Below, one piece after another: positions 45,589 to 54,605 of a stretch of DNA of 64,000 nt. The stretch is from Spirosoma foliorum. GTDB lineage: Bacteria; Bacteroidota; Bacteroidia; Cytophagales; Spirosomataceae. Where the stretch lies: positions 5,159,001-5,223,000 of the forward strand of contig NZ_CP059732.1 in assembly GCF_014117325.1 (NCBI RefSeq), in the 5' to 3' direction. The notes under the pieces are model-generated. The model did not search any database. It was not told the DNA's origin and saw only the letters and a program-made list of their open reading frames with translations. The translations under genes and the position numbers were made by a program. Each line of letters opens with the position of its first letter. The stretch's first letter is position 1.

Positions 45589-46857
45589 ATGCGGCTACTG
45601 CTGATTCTGTTAGTTTGTTCTCTGTCTTTTCTGTATACCAAGCCTCTTCGGGCGCAGGACTCCCTCTTCATCACGCTTCGACAGGCCGACAGCCTGTTTC
45701 TCAAAAACAATTTATTGCTACTGGCCGAGCGGTTTCGGATCGATGCCAGTCAGGCGCAGGTGTTGCAGGCCAGCTTATACGACAACCCAAACGTCTCGCT
45801 GGAGGTCAGCTCCTTCAACAACGAGACTCGGCGAGTGCTGGATGTAGGCAAGCAAGGGGAGAAAATCGTCTCGGTGCAGCAGCTACTTTATACGGCAGGT
45901 AAACGCAATAAACGGATCGCGCTGGCATCTGAAGCGGCTCGCCTGACTGAATTGGAATTACGGGATCTACTACGTGGTCTGCGTTTTGACCTACGGTCTC
46001 GGTTTTACTCCGTTTATTTTCAGCAACTGACGTTGAATCGGTTCAATCAGCAGATTACAATGCTTGAAACGATTGTATCCGCCTATGAAACTCAGTACCA
46101 ACGGAACAACATTTCGCTTCGGGAGTTGCTTCGGCTTAAGGCGTTGCTCTTTCAACTTAACAACGACCGAACAGAAATTATCTTCCAACTAGCCGACGAT
46201 CAGCGGGCATTACGCACGCTCCTATCGGTCGACCAACCCATTCGGCCACGGGTTCGGGATGCAACGATACCACGCTATCATTTGCCAACCCAATCCGATG
46301 ACACGCTCCAGCAAATGGCTCTCCGAAGTCGCCCCGATCTGAAAGGGTCGGAATCACTTATTCGGCAGGCCGAGTTAAATTATAATCTGCAGAAAGCACT
46401 AGCTGTGCCCGACTTGCGCGTAGGCGGTACCTATGATCAGGCAGGCAGTTATATTCAAAACTATGTTGGTCTTTCGGTTTCGGCCGATATCCCCGTTTTT
46501 AACCGAAACCAGGGGGCCATCCGGGCGGCTCGTAGCCAGATTAATTACCAGAGCCAGTTACAACACCAGAAAGTTGTTCAGGTCAGGAATGAAGTAGCTA
46601 CCTCCCTGGAAAAAGTCCGGGAAGTTGAACGGCGGGTACAATCTGTCGAGCGTTCATTTACCGATCAATTCGACGAACTGAACCGGGGCGTTATTACCAG
46701 CTTCCAAAAAGGGAACCTGACCCTTCTCGAATTCGTCGACCTGATTGAATCCTACAATGATAGCGTTCGCCAGCTCAACCGTCTGAAAGCCGACCGAATC
46801 AGCGCTTATGAAGAGCTAAATTACCTGGTCGGCGATGATCTATTTCGCTATAATTAA
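45589..46857 (+). CDS. TolC-family outer-membrane efflux protein
   Basis: The 422-residue protein has a signal peptide (MRLLLILLVCSLSFLYTKPLRAQ) and two TolC-type repeats of long coiled helices with beta strands (ADSLFLKNNLLLLAERFRIDAS, PNVSLEVSSFNN; FRDDTLQQ-like RSRPDLKGSESLIRQAELNYNL). It is the outer-membrane channel type that works with RND or ABC pumps, such as the CusC/CzcC group. No pump or membrane-fusion gene is adjacent, so it is an orphan in this window. Confidence 0.88.
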   Translation: MRLLLILLVCSLSFLYTKPLRAQDSLFITLRQADSLFLKNNLLLLAERFRIDASQAQVLQASLYDNPNVSLEVSSFNNETRRVLDVGKQGEKIVSVQQLLYTAGKRNKRIALASEAARLTELELRDLLRGLRFDLRSRFYSVYFQQLTLNRFNQQITMLETIVSAYETQYQRNNISLRELLRLKALLFQLNNDRTEIIFQLADDQRALRTLLSVDQPIRPRVRDATIPRYHLPTQSDDTLQQMALRSRPDLKGSESLIRQAELNYNLQKALAVPDLRVGGTYDQAGSYIQNYVGLSVSADIPVFNRNQGAIRAARSQINYQSQLQHQKVVQVRNEVATSLEKVREVERRVQSVERSFTDQFDELNRGVITSFQKGNLTLLEFVDLIESYNDSVRQLNRLKADRISAYEELNYLVGDDLFRYN

Positions 46858-46867
46858 GCTGTATAGC

Positions 46868-47818
46868 TCACTGAAAGGTTTCATCTAACCAGGCCACTAC
46901 CTGATTCCAGCTCTCTACGGGGATTTTCGCGTGTGTCGTGTTTTTCATGACCAAAAATTCCTTTTTGTTGCCGGGAACAAGGTTGTAGAACTCTTTCACT
47001 TTATCGATAGAAAATAATTCGTCCTGATCGCCAACACCGACCAGTACTGGGATAGTCAACGTTTTCGGCAGCCGGAGTTCTTTGACATTCAGCATGGATA
47101 CAAATCGAAGGGTGTATCTATAATTGAACAAAGAATCTTTCGAGACAATCATCCCCTTTCTGTAGTACTCAACGGCCGGATACGATGGGCGAAAAATAGA
47201 GCTGGCGAGAATTTTTGCTTTTTCGAAAAGTGCAGGTTGTGCTGAGACTCCTTTTTTACCTTCATAAGCCCCCGAAAGTAATACCAGACCCGAAATCTCA
47301 TTGGGAATGGCATCGGCTGCCAGAATCGCAGATGCCACGCCCATACTATGCCCCAGGATAACCACTTTGGGGTAACCCAGTTTTTTGATATAGCGGACCG
47401 ATTCGACTAAATCAGCAATCCAACGTTCTTTATTCGGACTATCTCCCCGATTACCATCCGATAAACCGTGGCCTCTATAATCCAACCCGAAGGTCGTATA
47501 ACCACCCGCCGATAGTGGGGTCCCGGCCATATTATAGGCCCCACTATATGCCGTTATGCCATGAAAAAGTAAAACGGCAATGTCTTTCTTGGCGGGTTCA
47601 ATCGTGTCAGGATTCCATCGGCGCAGAAAAAGTGTTACGCCATCTGATGTCGTAAACTGCTCGTGGGGCCCCGTAAAACGTTGTCTCAAACTAACTGCTT
47701 CTTCAGGCGTAATACCAGCATGATTCGTCTTTGACTCAGTTGGCCAATACGCCAGAATCAATCCAATAACAACAACAAGTACGAGTAAGACCCCAATAAT
47801 GCGTAAGACTTTCTTCAT
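46868..47818 (-). CDS. Membrane-anchored alpha/beta hydrolase (monoacylglycerol lipase-like)
   Basis: The protein has 316 residues from ATG 47818. It has an N-terminal signal-anchor (VLRIIGVLLVLVVVIGLILAYW), oxyanion region LLFHGITAYSG, nucleophile Ser in GHSMGVASAIL, and the late Asp in GVGDQDELFS and His in NTTHAKIP. This matches the serine aminopeptidase/monoglyceride lipase group. It is convergent with the TolC-like gene; the stop codons are 10 bases apart. Confidence 0.88.
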   Translation of the reverse strand: MKKVLRIIGVLLVLVVVIGLILAYWPTESKTNHAGITPEEAVSLRQRFTGPHEQFTTSDGVTLFLRRWNPDTIEPAKKDIAVLLFHGITAYSGAYNMAGTPLSAGGYTTFGLDYRGHGLSDGNRGDSPNKERWIADLVESVRYIKKLGYPKVVILGHSMGVASAILAADAIPNEISGLVLLSGAYEGKKGVSAQPALFEKAKILASSIFRPSYPAVEYYRKGMIVSKDSLFNYRYTLRFVSMLNVKELRLPKTLTIPVLVGVGDQDELFSIDKVKEFYNLVPGNKKEFLVMKNTTHAKIPVESWNQVVAWLDETFQ

Positions 47819-48068
47819 GATCCTGATTCGTATAGACAAGTAAATAACCCCTTAGTATTTCAATGAAACGATTGGCTTTATGCCTGATTAGGTACGTTAT
47901 AAAATTGCCAAAACGCGCTGATTTACTGAATTATAGCTATCAAGTTTTCTCCGAACAAATTCTACCTATGAGCTACTAGGTCGCTGATGCCTACGTGAAT
48001 TACAAGTCAACTAAGCGAGCTAGCACCACACGCCAAAAATAAAAGCGATGCCTTTGTACCTTTACGGC

Positions 48069-48827
48069 ATGGCCTTTATCCAAACAGACACCTTTACAGT
48101 ACGCGGTTACGAATGCGACGCGTTCGGCCGAATGAGTATTCCGGCCCTCATGAACCTGATGCAGGAATCCGCGAATCGGAACGCGATCGACTACGGCATC
48201 GGCATTTCCGATTTGGCCGAACGCGGTTTCGGCTGGATGCTCATGCGCTTTCGACTACGGATGCACGAGTACCCACGTTATGGCCAGACAATTCGGGTAA
48301 TGACCTATCCTACTGAGGTCGAGAAATATTTTATTTATCGTGATTTCCAGGTATTGGCCGAAGATGGAACGCTGCTCGCCGATGCCGCCAGCACGTGGCT
48401 CGTGTTTAGTATGGAAAAACGATCGATGGTATCGCTCCCCGATTTTATCCGTAGGTTAAGTCCGCCGACAGATCTTCCTAAAACGACTGTTGCTCCAATA
48501 GGGAAACTATCCTCCAGACCCATTTTCCAATCGGCAGATTTTAACCCGACTCATACCAAAGACATAGAAGTGGGCTGGCTAAGCATCGACCAGAATCAAC
48601 ATGTCAATAATGTGGCTTACGTTGAATGGCTACTTGAAGCAATGCGTACAGAAACGTTAAAAACGCGGAAATTAGCCGAAATTGATTTAGTTTACCGAAC
48701 CGAAAGTCACTGGCAGGATCAATTGCAGATTCAATCAGTTATTGAAAGCCCACAGGCATTTCTGCATCGGATTTTACACCCCGAATCGGGGAAAGATGTG
48801 TTACTGGCCAGAAGCCTTTGGTGTTAG
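48069..48827 (+). CDS. Acyl-ACP thioesterase (FatA/TesA-type hotdog protein)
   Basis: The protein has 252 residues from ATG 48069, with the two hotdog folds of acyl-ACP thioesterases: FTVRGYECDAFGRMSIPALMNLMQESA near 7-33, FGWMLMRFRLRMHEYP, and in the second half WLSIDQNQHVNNVAYVEWLLEAM near 178-200, which holds the Asn/His active-site residues. It frees fatty acids from acyl carrier protein. The ATG at 48048 would add seven residues; either is possible. The stop codon directly meets the next repeat. Confidence 0.9.
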   Translation: MAFIQTDTFTVRGYECDAFGRMSIPALMNLMQESANRNAIDYGIGISDLAERGFGWMLMRFRLRMHEYPRYGQTIRVMTYPTEVEKYFIYRDFQVLAEDGTLLADAASTWLVFSMEKRSMVSLPDFIRRLSPPTDLPKTTVAPIGKLSSRPIFQSADFNPTHTKDIEVGWLSIDQNQHVNNVAYVEWLLEAMRTETLKTRKLAEIDLVYRTESHWQDQLQIQSVIESPQAFLHRILHPESGKDVLLARSLWC

Positions 48828-48928
48828 TTTTGTCATGCTGACGAAGGAAGCATCTTCGTCGATTGGCTATTGCTATAGCTAGAGTACATTGCTGTTAACG
48901 AAGATGCTTCCTTCGTCAGCATGACAAA
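48828..48928. repeat. REP-like inverted repeat, GTCATgCtGACG family (copy 3)
   Basis: Arms 48828-48859 and 48898-48928 pair almost perfectly (core GCTGACGAAGGAAGCATCTTC). It begins at the base after the thioesterase stop. The right arm contains an ATG (48921) in frame with the next gene. Confidence 0.93.
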
Positions 48929-48935
48929 AACAATT

Positions 48936-49841
48936 ATGACCACTTCATCCAAAAAAACGCTTGACGGTGTGCTCGGCGGACTGATGCATCGATACAGCGA
49001 GCGCGTTCCCGATGTGCAGAACGTTATTAACGCCATGCTCGACGCGGGCATTATTCAATCGCCGAACGAGATCGAGAATGACCACATCGCCTTCCGAACG
49101 ATGGGCGTCCCCAACCTCGGCATTGCCTCGTTCGAGAAGATTTTCCTTCATTATGGTTATGAGAAACGCGACGAGTTCAACTTCACGGGTAAGAAATTAA
49201 CGGCCTACTGGTACAGTCCGCCCGAACCCCATTATCCGCGCATTTTTGCGAGTGAACTCCGCGTTCATGAGCTATCCGACGAAGCCCAACAGATCATTCA
49301 CCGCTATACCGACACGGTCACGAGTGACCCCGTTGATTCGCTGGATCTAGACGATGCCAATGCTGTTGATCAGTTTCTGCACCAGCCGCTTTGGGAAACG
49401 CCAACCCTGGCTGATTATCAAACCCTGTTGGCCGAAAGCGAGTATGCGGCCTGGGTGATTTACAATCGCTATTACCTGAACCATTTCACTATCAGCGTTC
49501 ATAATCTGAAACAGGGTTATAACACCATCGGCGAGTATGTTGCCTTTCTGGAAAGCCGGGGTTTCCGACTCAATTCAGCTGGGGGCACCATCAAAATTAG
49601 TCCGGACGGCGATTTGCGACAGGCCTCGACGGTAGCGCAACTAATCGACGCTGAATTTGCCGGGGGCGATGTATTCCGCATTGCAGGTTCTTACGTAGAG
49701 TTTGCCGAACGGCGTGTGCTCCCTCAGTTTCGCGACTTACCCGCCGATCAGATCACTCGGCAGCACCGACGCGAAGGCTTCGAAACAGGCAATGCCGACA
49801 AGATTTTCGAAAGTACGTTCACAACCCAAACGGGTAGATAG
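48936..49841 (+). CDS. DUF1338 protein, 2-oxoadipate dioxygenase/decarboxylase-like
   Basis: The protein has 301 residues from ATG 48936. It has the DUF1338/HglS pattern, a VOC-type metal fold: His in ENDHIAFRTMG near 50, His in NHFTISVHNL near 183, and Glu in GSYVEFAERR near 250. HglS oxidises 2-oxoadipate to 2-hydroxyglutarate in lysine breakdown; the name is by family only. An alternative start at 48921 lies in the palindrome arm and would add five residues. No other lysine-degradation gene is near. Confidence 0.88.
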   Translation: MTTSSKKTLDGVLGGLMHRYSERVPDVQNVINAMLDAGIIQSPNEIENDHIAFRTMGVPNLGIASFEKIFLHYGYEKRDEFNFTGKKLTAYWYSPPEPHYPRIFASELRVHELSDEAQQIIHRYTDTVTSDPVDSLDLDDANAVDQFLHQPLWETPTLADYQTLLAESEYAAWVIYNRYYLNHFTISVHNLKQGYNTIGEYVAFLESRGFRLNSAGGTIKISPDGDLRQASTVAQLIDAEFAGGDVFRIAGSYVEFAERRVLPQFRDLPADQITRQHRREGFETGNADKIFESTFTTQTGR

Positions 49842-49905
49842 TTGATTATGAACAACTTTGAACTTGAAACCTTGAACAACTAAAACAATCCCAAACCCTC
49901 CATCC

Positions 49906-50745
49906 ATGAAAGCTCCTTCTACCCTTCTATTGGCTGGCCTGCTTTTGTGGGGCATGGCTGCTCAGGCTCAGAAACCGGCTCCAGTCGGCCTGCAATTGTA
50001 CAGTTTTCGTACTCAGTTTGCGAAAGATGTTCCGAGTACGATGGCCAAAGTGAAAGAAATGGGCTTTCGGGAAGCCGAGATTGCAGGCACTTACGGGCTT
50101 AGCTTACCCGATTTCCGTCAATTATTGGATCAGAATGGTATAAAGGCGATTAGCACGGGAGCGAGTTTCGAGGATCTGGATTCGAACGTCCCGAAGATTA
50201 TTGCCGAAGCGAAGGCACTGGGAGTAAAATACATTGTCTGTACCTGGATTCCTCACGCTGGCGATAAATTTACGGTACAGGATGCCGACCGTGCAATTGA
50301 TGTATTCAACACCGCCGGAAAGCTATTGGCCGATAACGACTTAACCTTCTGCTACCACAATCACGGCTACGAATTTCAGACCTACAAGGACGGTACTTTT
50401 TTCGATTATCTGGCCGAAAATCTCGATCCAAAAGCTGTCCATTTTGAAATGGATGTGTTCTGGGTGAAATCGCCAGGCTATGACCCAGTCGCGCTATTGC
50501 AGAAGTATCCCAAACGCTTCCTGCTCATGCATCTCAAAGATCGAAAACCTGGCACTCCCGATAGTCAGACAGGTCATTCGGATGTAGAATCGAATGTTGT
50601 GCTTGGCCAGGGCGATGTGGGCATTGCAGCGATTATGAAACAAGCCAAAAAATCGGGAGTCAAACACTTTTTCATCGAAGACGAATCCTCCCGTTCGATG
50701 GAGCAGATGCCCGAAAGTCTGAAATTTTTGGAGGGATTGAAGTAA
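49906..50745 (+). CDS. Exported sugar phosphate isomerase/epimerase-like TIM-barrel protein
   Basis: The 279-residue protein has a signal peptide (MKAPSTLLLAGLLLWGMAAQAQ) and an AP-endonuclease-2/xylose-isomerase-like TIM barrel: LQLYSFRTQFAKDVPSTMAKVKEMGFREAEI, FCYHNHGYEF, HFEMDVFWVKSPGYDP, MHLKDRKPG, HFFIEDES. The His, Glu and Asp metal ligands are in place. Its leader (49846-49885) has TTGAACTTGAAACCTTGAACAAC-like words but no clear palindrome. Such periplasmic members are common in Bacteroidota; the substrate is unknown. Confidence 0.87.
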   Translation: MKAPSTLLLAGLLLWGMAAQAQKPAPVGLQLYSFRTQFAKDVPSTMAKVKEMGFREAEIAGTYGLSLPDFRQLLDQNGIKAISTGASFEDLDSNVPKIIAEAKALGVKYIVCTWIPHAGDKFTVQDADRAIDVFNTAGKLLADNDLTFCYHNHGYEFQTYKDGTFFDYLAENLDPKAVHFEMDVFWVKSPGYDPVALLQKYPKRFLLMHLKDRKPGTPDSQTGHSDVESNVVLGQGDVGIAAIMKQAKKSGVKHFFIEDESSRSMEQMPESLKFLEGLK

Positions 50746-50791
50746 GACTTAAAAGAGGCTATTTAAATTTCTCAAATGAATTTAAAATCAT

Positions 50792-50878
50792 TTTTCTGTC
50801 ATTCCGACGTCAGGAGGAATCTCAAATTCTCATATCAGTCAAGTTTGAGATTCCTCCTGACGTCGGAATGACAGAAAA
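50792..50878. repeat. REP-like inverted repeat, GTCATtCcGACG family (copy 4)
   Basis: Arms 50792-50826 and 50844-50878 pair perfectly over 35 bases (core TTCCGACGTCAGGAGGAATC). It lies between convergent genes. Confidence 0.93.
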
Positions 50879-50892
50879 GTTTACCTTATTAA

Positions 50893-51984
50893 TCACTTTA
50901 GAAGTTTGAATCCTCCAACTCGCTCGGCTAATTCCTGAATATCTTCAGCCGTATGAAAAGCGCTAATAACAATTCGTGTATTGGCCCGATCATTGGCCGT
51001 GGGGTAAGCAAATGAATAAACTAGAATGTCATGATCGAGTAGGTAAGCATATAGATCATCCTGCTCAGTGAAGAAAACCGGATAGCCTGTTGCATGCCGA
51101 AATAAACCGGTTGGCAGCAAGAGCTTCTCGGCAAGAAGAATGTTCTGTTGCAGACGCTCATAGCCTTCGGCATAGAGTGCATCGGCTTGTAAGTAGGCAG
51201 CCAGATTGGCGGGTGGCATAGGCGAGCAAGCCCCGAAAAAAGCTGTACGGCGCAGGTTGGTCAATGTATCAGTATCCCCGAAAATAACGCCCCCCGGCAT
51301 GCCCATTGCCTTCGCTAAAGACGCCGTACCCACCAATCGAACGTTTGGTTTATGGCTGATTTTCGGCCAAATACCCCGGCCCTGATTCAGCACGCCCAAT
51401 CCATGGGAATCGTCGACAACCAGTATGATAGGCCGATCATCAGGCAGCTCGCTAACCCAACTAAAATCATAATAGTCTGAGCGAACGGCCTCAATCGAAT
51501 TGGTCAAAATAGCTACCGGACCAATCGGAAGTGTCTGCAGTTGATTGGAGAGTTGCGCCGTCCACTCGTCGAAAGACATTGATGGCAACTTAACCACAGG
51601 TTCGTGCCAGAGGGCCGGATGTGCGTTGGGGGCATACACGAACGTAACGCTCTGTCCACGTAGCCAGTTTATGACAACCTGCCCCGCCATCATACCCGAC
51701 GATACGGTCAACGCAGCTTCAGCCCCAATACTAGAGGCTAATTTAGCCTCGGCTTCTTCGTAAATACTGAGCCGTAAATTTCCGTTCCGTGAACTACCAA
51801 AAACGGTTCCGTATTGGCCAATGGCCGCTAACATTAATCGATGGTATGACGGATTTTGGGGCAACCCCAGATAAGCTGTGCCGCTAAAAAAACGATACGT
51901 CTTTTCGTTATGGGTAATCGTTCGGTTTGGAAGGTGACTGATTTCGAAATTATCAATCGTTCGTCCTGTTACGCTCTCGCTCAT
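50893..51984 (-). CDS. PLP-dependent aminotransferase, KBL/AONS-like
   Basis: The 363-residue protein is a fold-type I PLP enzyme: GSSRNGNLRLSIYEEAEAKLA near 63-83, VVDDSHGLGVLN (Asp191/His194) and the PLP Lys225 in LVGTASLAKAMGMPGG. It is shorter than 8-amino-7-oxononanoate synthase and glycine C-acetyltransferase. It overlaps the epimerase gene by four bases (ATGA), so the two are coupled. The product is uncertain; a step in muropeptide or amino-acid use is suggested only by the neighbour. Confidence 0.85.
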   Translation of the reverse strand: MSESVTGRTIDNFEISHLPNRTITHNEKTYRFFSGTAYLGLPQNPSYHRLMLAAIGQYGTVFGSSRNGNLRLSIYEEAEAKLASSIGAEAALTVSSGMMAGQVVINWLRGQSVTFVYAPNAHPALWHEPVVKLPSMSFDEWTAQLSNQLQTLPIGPVAILTNSIEAVRSDYYDFSWVSELPDDRPIILVVDDSHGLGVLNQGRGIWPKISHKPNVRLVGTASLAKAMGMPGGVIFGDTDTLTNLRRTAFFGACSPMPPANLAAYLQADALYAEGYERLQQNILLAEKLLLPTGLFRHATGYPVFFTEQDDLYAYLLDHDILVYSFAYPTANDRANTRIVISAFHTAEDIQELAERVGGFKLLK

Positions 51985-53003
51985 TCTGCTGCTAATAATC
52001 GTACGCCAGTGCCGTTTTCGTCGGGGTAAACAATCCTACCATACTCAAAGGTAACGCCAGTAGCCGGATCATTCGCAATCAACATAGCACCATCCAGATC
52101 GGCATAATCGAGCAAAGGCAGCAATTGAGCTATGGCCGAAATACCCACACTCGACTCGGTCATACAGCCCACCATGACCTGTAAACCCAACGCACGGGCA
52201 CGGGAAATCATTCGTCGGGCGGGCGTTATGCCTCCGCATTTGGTTAGTTTGATATTTACCCCGTGAAAATAACCTGCGCATCGGTCAACATCGGCTTCAA
52301 CGATACAGCTTTCATCGGCAATAATCGGTAGGGCGCTCTGTTCATAAACCTGCTTGGCTCCTTCCCAATCATCGGCAGGCAGCGGCTGTTCAATAAACTC
52401 AACATTTAGGTCACGCAATAACTTCGACTTGGCAACGGCCTCATCTGCCGACCACCCGCAGTTAGCATCTACCCGAAAGAGGGCATCGGTGTGCTGCCGT
52501 AACGACTGAACCAGGTTTATATCTTCGTCAGGACGACCGAGTTTGATTTTATAAAGCGGCCAGGGGCGCTCCTGCATTTTCTCGACCATCTTTTGGGGCG
52601 TATCCAATCCAATCGTATAATCGGTTGGGGGACAATTAACGGGGTCGAGATTCCAGATTTTGTAAAGCGGCTGACCTTTTCGCTTAGCCCATAAATCCCA
52701 GGCAGCCTGATCAAGCGCACAGAGAGCAAACGGATTTTCGGCCAGATGTGGTTGCATATCCGCCCAAAACTGCTCAGGCTCCGTCAGATTATACTCTTCA
52801 ATGCGATCGCGGATGGCTTCGAGCGCAACGACCATACCCTCAATCGTAACACCATAATAATGGGTGGCCGTAGCCTCACCAAAACCCCGGTAGGCCCCAT
52901 CGCGCAGTTCGACAATGAGCGTTGGCTGAACGTCGCGGCTATCGTGGGCAATCGTAAATGTATGATTCAGGCGGAGGTCAATCCGGTGAAAAAGCAGTTG
53001 CAT
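51981..53003 (-). CDS. Dipeptide epimerase (L-Ala-D/L-Glu epimerase-like)
   Basis: The 340-residue enolase-superfamily protein has the catalytic Lys pair Lys152/Lys154 (LYKIKLGR), metal ligands Asp179 (RVDANCGW), Glu205 (EFIEQPLP) and Asp230 (IIADES), and the opposite Lys in IKLTKCGG near 252-255. These fit the dipeptide-epimerase branch, which epimerises L-Ala-D-Glu from peptidoglycan. The capping domain (about 1-120) contains the 20s loop HTFTIAHDSRD. It is first in the operon with the aminotransferase. Confidence 0.9.
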   Translation of the reverse strand: MQLLFHRIDLRLNHTFTIAHDSRDVQPTLIVELRDGAYRGFGEATATHYYGVTIEGMVVALEAIRDRIEEYNLTEPEQFWADMQPHLAENPFALCALDQAAWDLWAKRKGQPLYKIWNLDPVNCPPTDYTIGLDTPQKMVEKMQERPWPLYKIKLGRPDEDINLVQSLRQHTDALFRVDANCGWSADEAVAKSKLLRDLNVEFIEQPLPADDWEGAKQVYEQSALPIIADESCIVEADVDRCAGYFHGVNIKLTKCGGITPARRMISRARALGLQVMVGCMTESSVGISAIAQLLPLLDYADLDGAMLIANDPATGVTFEYGRIVYPDENGTGVRLLAAE

Positions 53004-53043
53004 GACGCTAAGATTTCAACAAAGATAGGTGGAACAGGAAAGA

Positions 53044-53694
53044 TCAAAAAGTGACCAATCCATGACGCACAGCCTCAATGACCATTCCGACGCGTGTTTT
53101 CACGTTCATTTTCTGAAAAACCACTTCCCGATACCCATCTACAGTTCGGGTAGCCACGCACATTTGATCAGCGATCTCGGCGTAGGTTAGTTCACTACAG
53201 GCTATTTTCAAAAACTCGTATTCACGATCATTCAGATTGAAACTGGCAACCGCACTCTGCCCGTTGGGGGTATTAAGGTTATGAATCAGTTTGGTTGTCA
53301 GAAAATCGGTATAATAGTAGCCTTTGGTCATAACATCATTCAACGCCTGACGGAATTCGGACGGGCGACAATCTTTCAGTAAATAACCTCGGGCACCATT
53401 ACGCACCATCCGAACAATATGATCTTCGCGGTCGGTCATTGACAAAGCCAGTACGCGTACAGTTGGGTAAAGTTGTCGAAGCTGCAACGCCGTCTCGAAA
53501 CCATCCATTATGGGCATACTTAGGTCGAGCAGGGCAATATCAGGAACTTGAGCATTTCGGCTTAATTGATCGAGCAGGTCGCGGCCATTTTCGGCGACCA
53601 ATAGAACACTATATTCGTCAAATTTTTGGATCAGGTTGGATAGCCCTTCGGCTACCAGACGATGATCGTCGACAATGGCAATGGATACAGGCAT
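53044..53694 (-). CDS. NarL/LuxR-family response regulator
   Basis: The 216-residue protein has a receiver domain (IVDDHRLV at 7-14, phospho-acceptor Asp57 in IALLDLSMP, Lys in GYLLKDCRP) and a LuxR-type helix-turn-helix (FLKIACSELTYAEIADQMCVATRTVDGYREVVFQKM). It is probably the partner of the kinase upstream (53791-54600). A long A/T-rich hairpin lies between the two genes. Confidence 0.93.
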   Translation of the reverse strand: MPVSIAIVDDHRLVAEGLSNLIQKFDEYSVLLVAENGRDLLDQLSRNAQVPDIALLDLSMPIMDGFETALQLRQLYPTVRVLALSMTDREDHIVRMVRNGARGYLLKDCRPSEFRQALNDVMTKGYYYTDFLTTKLIHNLNTPNGQSAVASFNLNDREYEFLKIACSELTYAEIADQMCVATRTVDGYREVVFQKMNVKTRVGMVIEAVRHGLVTF

Positions 53695-53740
53695 AGAGGG
53701 AGGGCACGTGGTTGCTACCTGAAAAGTATAGCCCTAAACC

Positions 53741-53792
53741 AACGAATGCAAAAAATACATCTAATTATTTTAATGTATTTTTTGCATTCGTT
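53741..53792. repeat. Perfect 20-bp hairpin between kinase and regulator genes
   Basis: AACGAATGCAAAAAATACAT (53741-53760) pairs perfectly with 53773-53792 across 12 bases. Its distal edge includes the kinase stop codon, and it lies 46 bases before the regulator start on the minus strand. It could be an attenuator, mRNA-stability hairpin or operator. Confidence 0.92.
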
Positions 53793-54600
53793 AACTGGGT
53801 TGATTACCAGGCATCCGAATTTCAATGCAGGTGCCAACGCCGGGTTGACTCGTAATGGTACAAGTACCGCCAAGTAAGCCTGCTCTGTGCTGAAGATTAC
53901 CCAAACCAGACCCCGCCTGATCGATTGTTCGATTCATGGCTTCTGACACAACAAACCCCCGCCCATCGTCGGAAATAGATAATGTAAATGGGTTGGCGCT
54001 ATAATCTAGTTTAACGGTCAGGGTTTTCGCCTGGGCATGTTTAATGGCATTATTGAGCGCTTCCTGCGTCATCCGCAACAAGACCATTTCGGTTTGCTTC
54101 TCCAATGAATAGGGCTCGCCAACGGTATTTAGCTGAGTTTTTAGGCGACCTGCCCGTTCGATGCGTTCCAGTTCAAGCGTCAAACTAGGGAGCAATCCAA
54201 ACCGACTAACCGTATCATAATCAAGCGTTTTCGACATCATCCGAACATCTGTAATAACAGTTCGAACTAAGTCGCGCGTTTGCTGAACAGATTGCTCGGT
54301 AGCAACTTCGGTCGTTTCGTCTTCTATCGTATTCAGGCGCATGACAACTACGCTTAGCAATTGTCCAATATTATCGTGAAGCTCGTGTGCAATCTGCTGA
54401 AGGGTCTGATTTTGCGTATCGAGTTCCGACTGAAGAAGTTTGCGTCGATTGATTTCCTCAATCGTAATTAATTCCTGCTGATGTGTTTTGTACCGTTGCT
54501 TATACAGGAAGAGTAATAACGTAATGAAGCCTCCTAATAAAAGAAAAACCAACGTGCCTATTGAGATAATCAGGATAACATCAGGTGCATTATTAGACAT
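53791..54600 (-). CDS. Histidine kinase of the HisKA_3 type without its own sensor
   Basis: The 269-residue protein has one membrane helix (VILIISIGTLVFLLLGGFITLLLFLY, 8-33), a short linker and the HisKA_3 region with phospho-accepting His75 in AHELHDNIGQLLSVV. The ATPase domain follows (ALNNAIKHAQA, SDDGRGF, GSGLGNLQHRAGLLGG). It lacks a periplasmic sensor domain. The 7TM protein gene directly upstream (five-base gap) may supply that function. It is probably the partner of the NarL-type regulator. Confidence 0.9.
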   Translation of the reverse strand: MSNNAPDVILIISIGTLVFLLLGGFITLLLFLYKQRYKTHQQELITIEEINRRKLLQSELDTQNQTLQQIAHELHDNIGQLLSVVVMRLNTIEDETTEVATEQSVQQTRDLVRTVITDVRMMSKTLDYDTVSRFGLLPSLTLELERIERAGRLKTQLNTVGEPYSLEKQTEMVLLRMTQEALNNAIKHAQAKTLTVKLDYSANPFTLSISDDGRGFVVSEAMNRTIDQAGSGLGNLQHRAGLLGGTCTITSQPGVGTCIEIRMPGNQPS

Positions 54601-54605
54601 ATTGC

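Noticed and set aside
49842..49905. A leader palindrome before the sugar isomerase
   Set aside because: The TTGAACTTGAAACC words resemble the other leaders, but no second arm is present.
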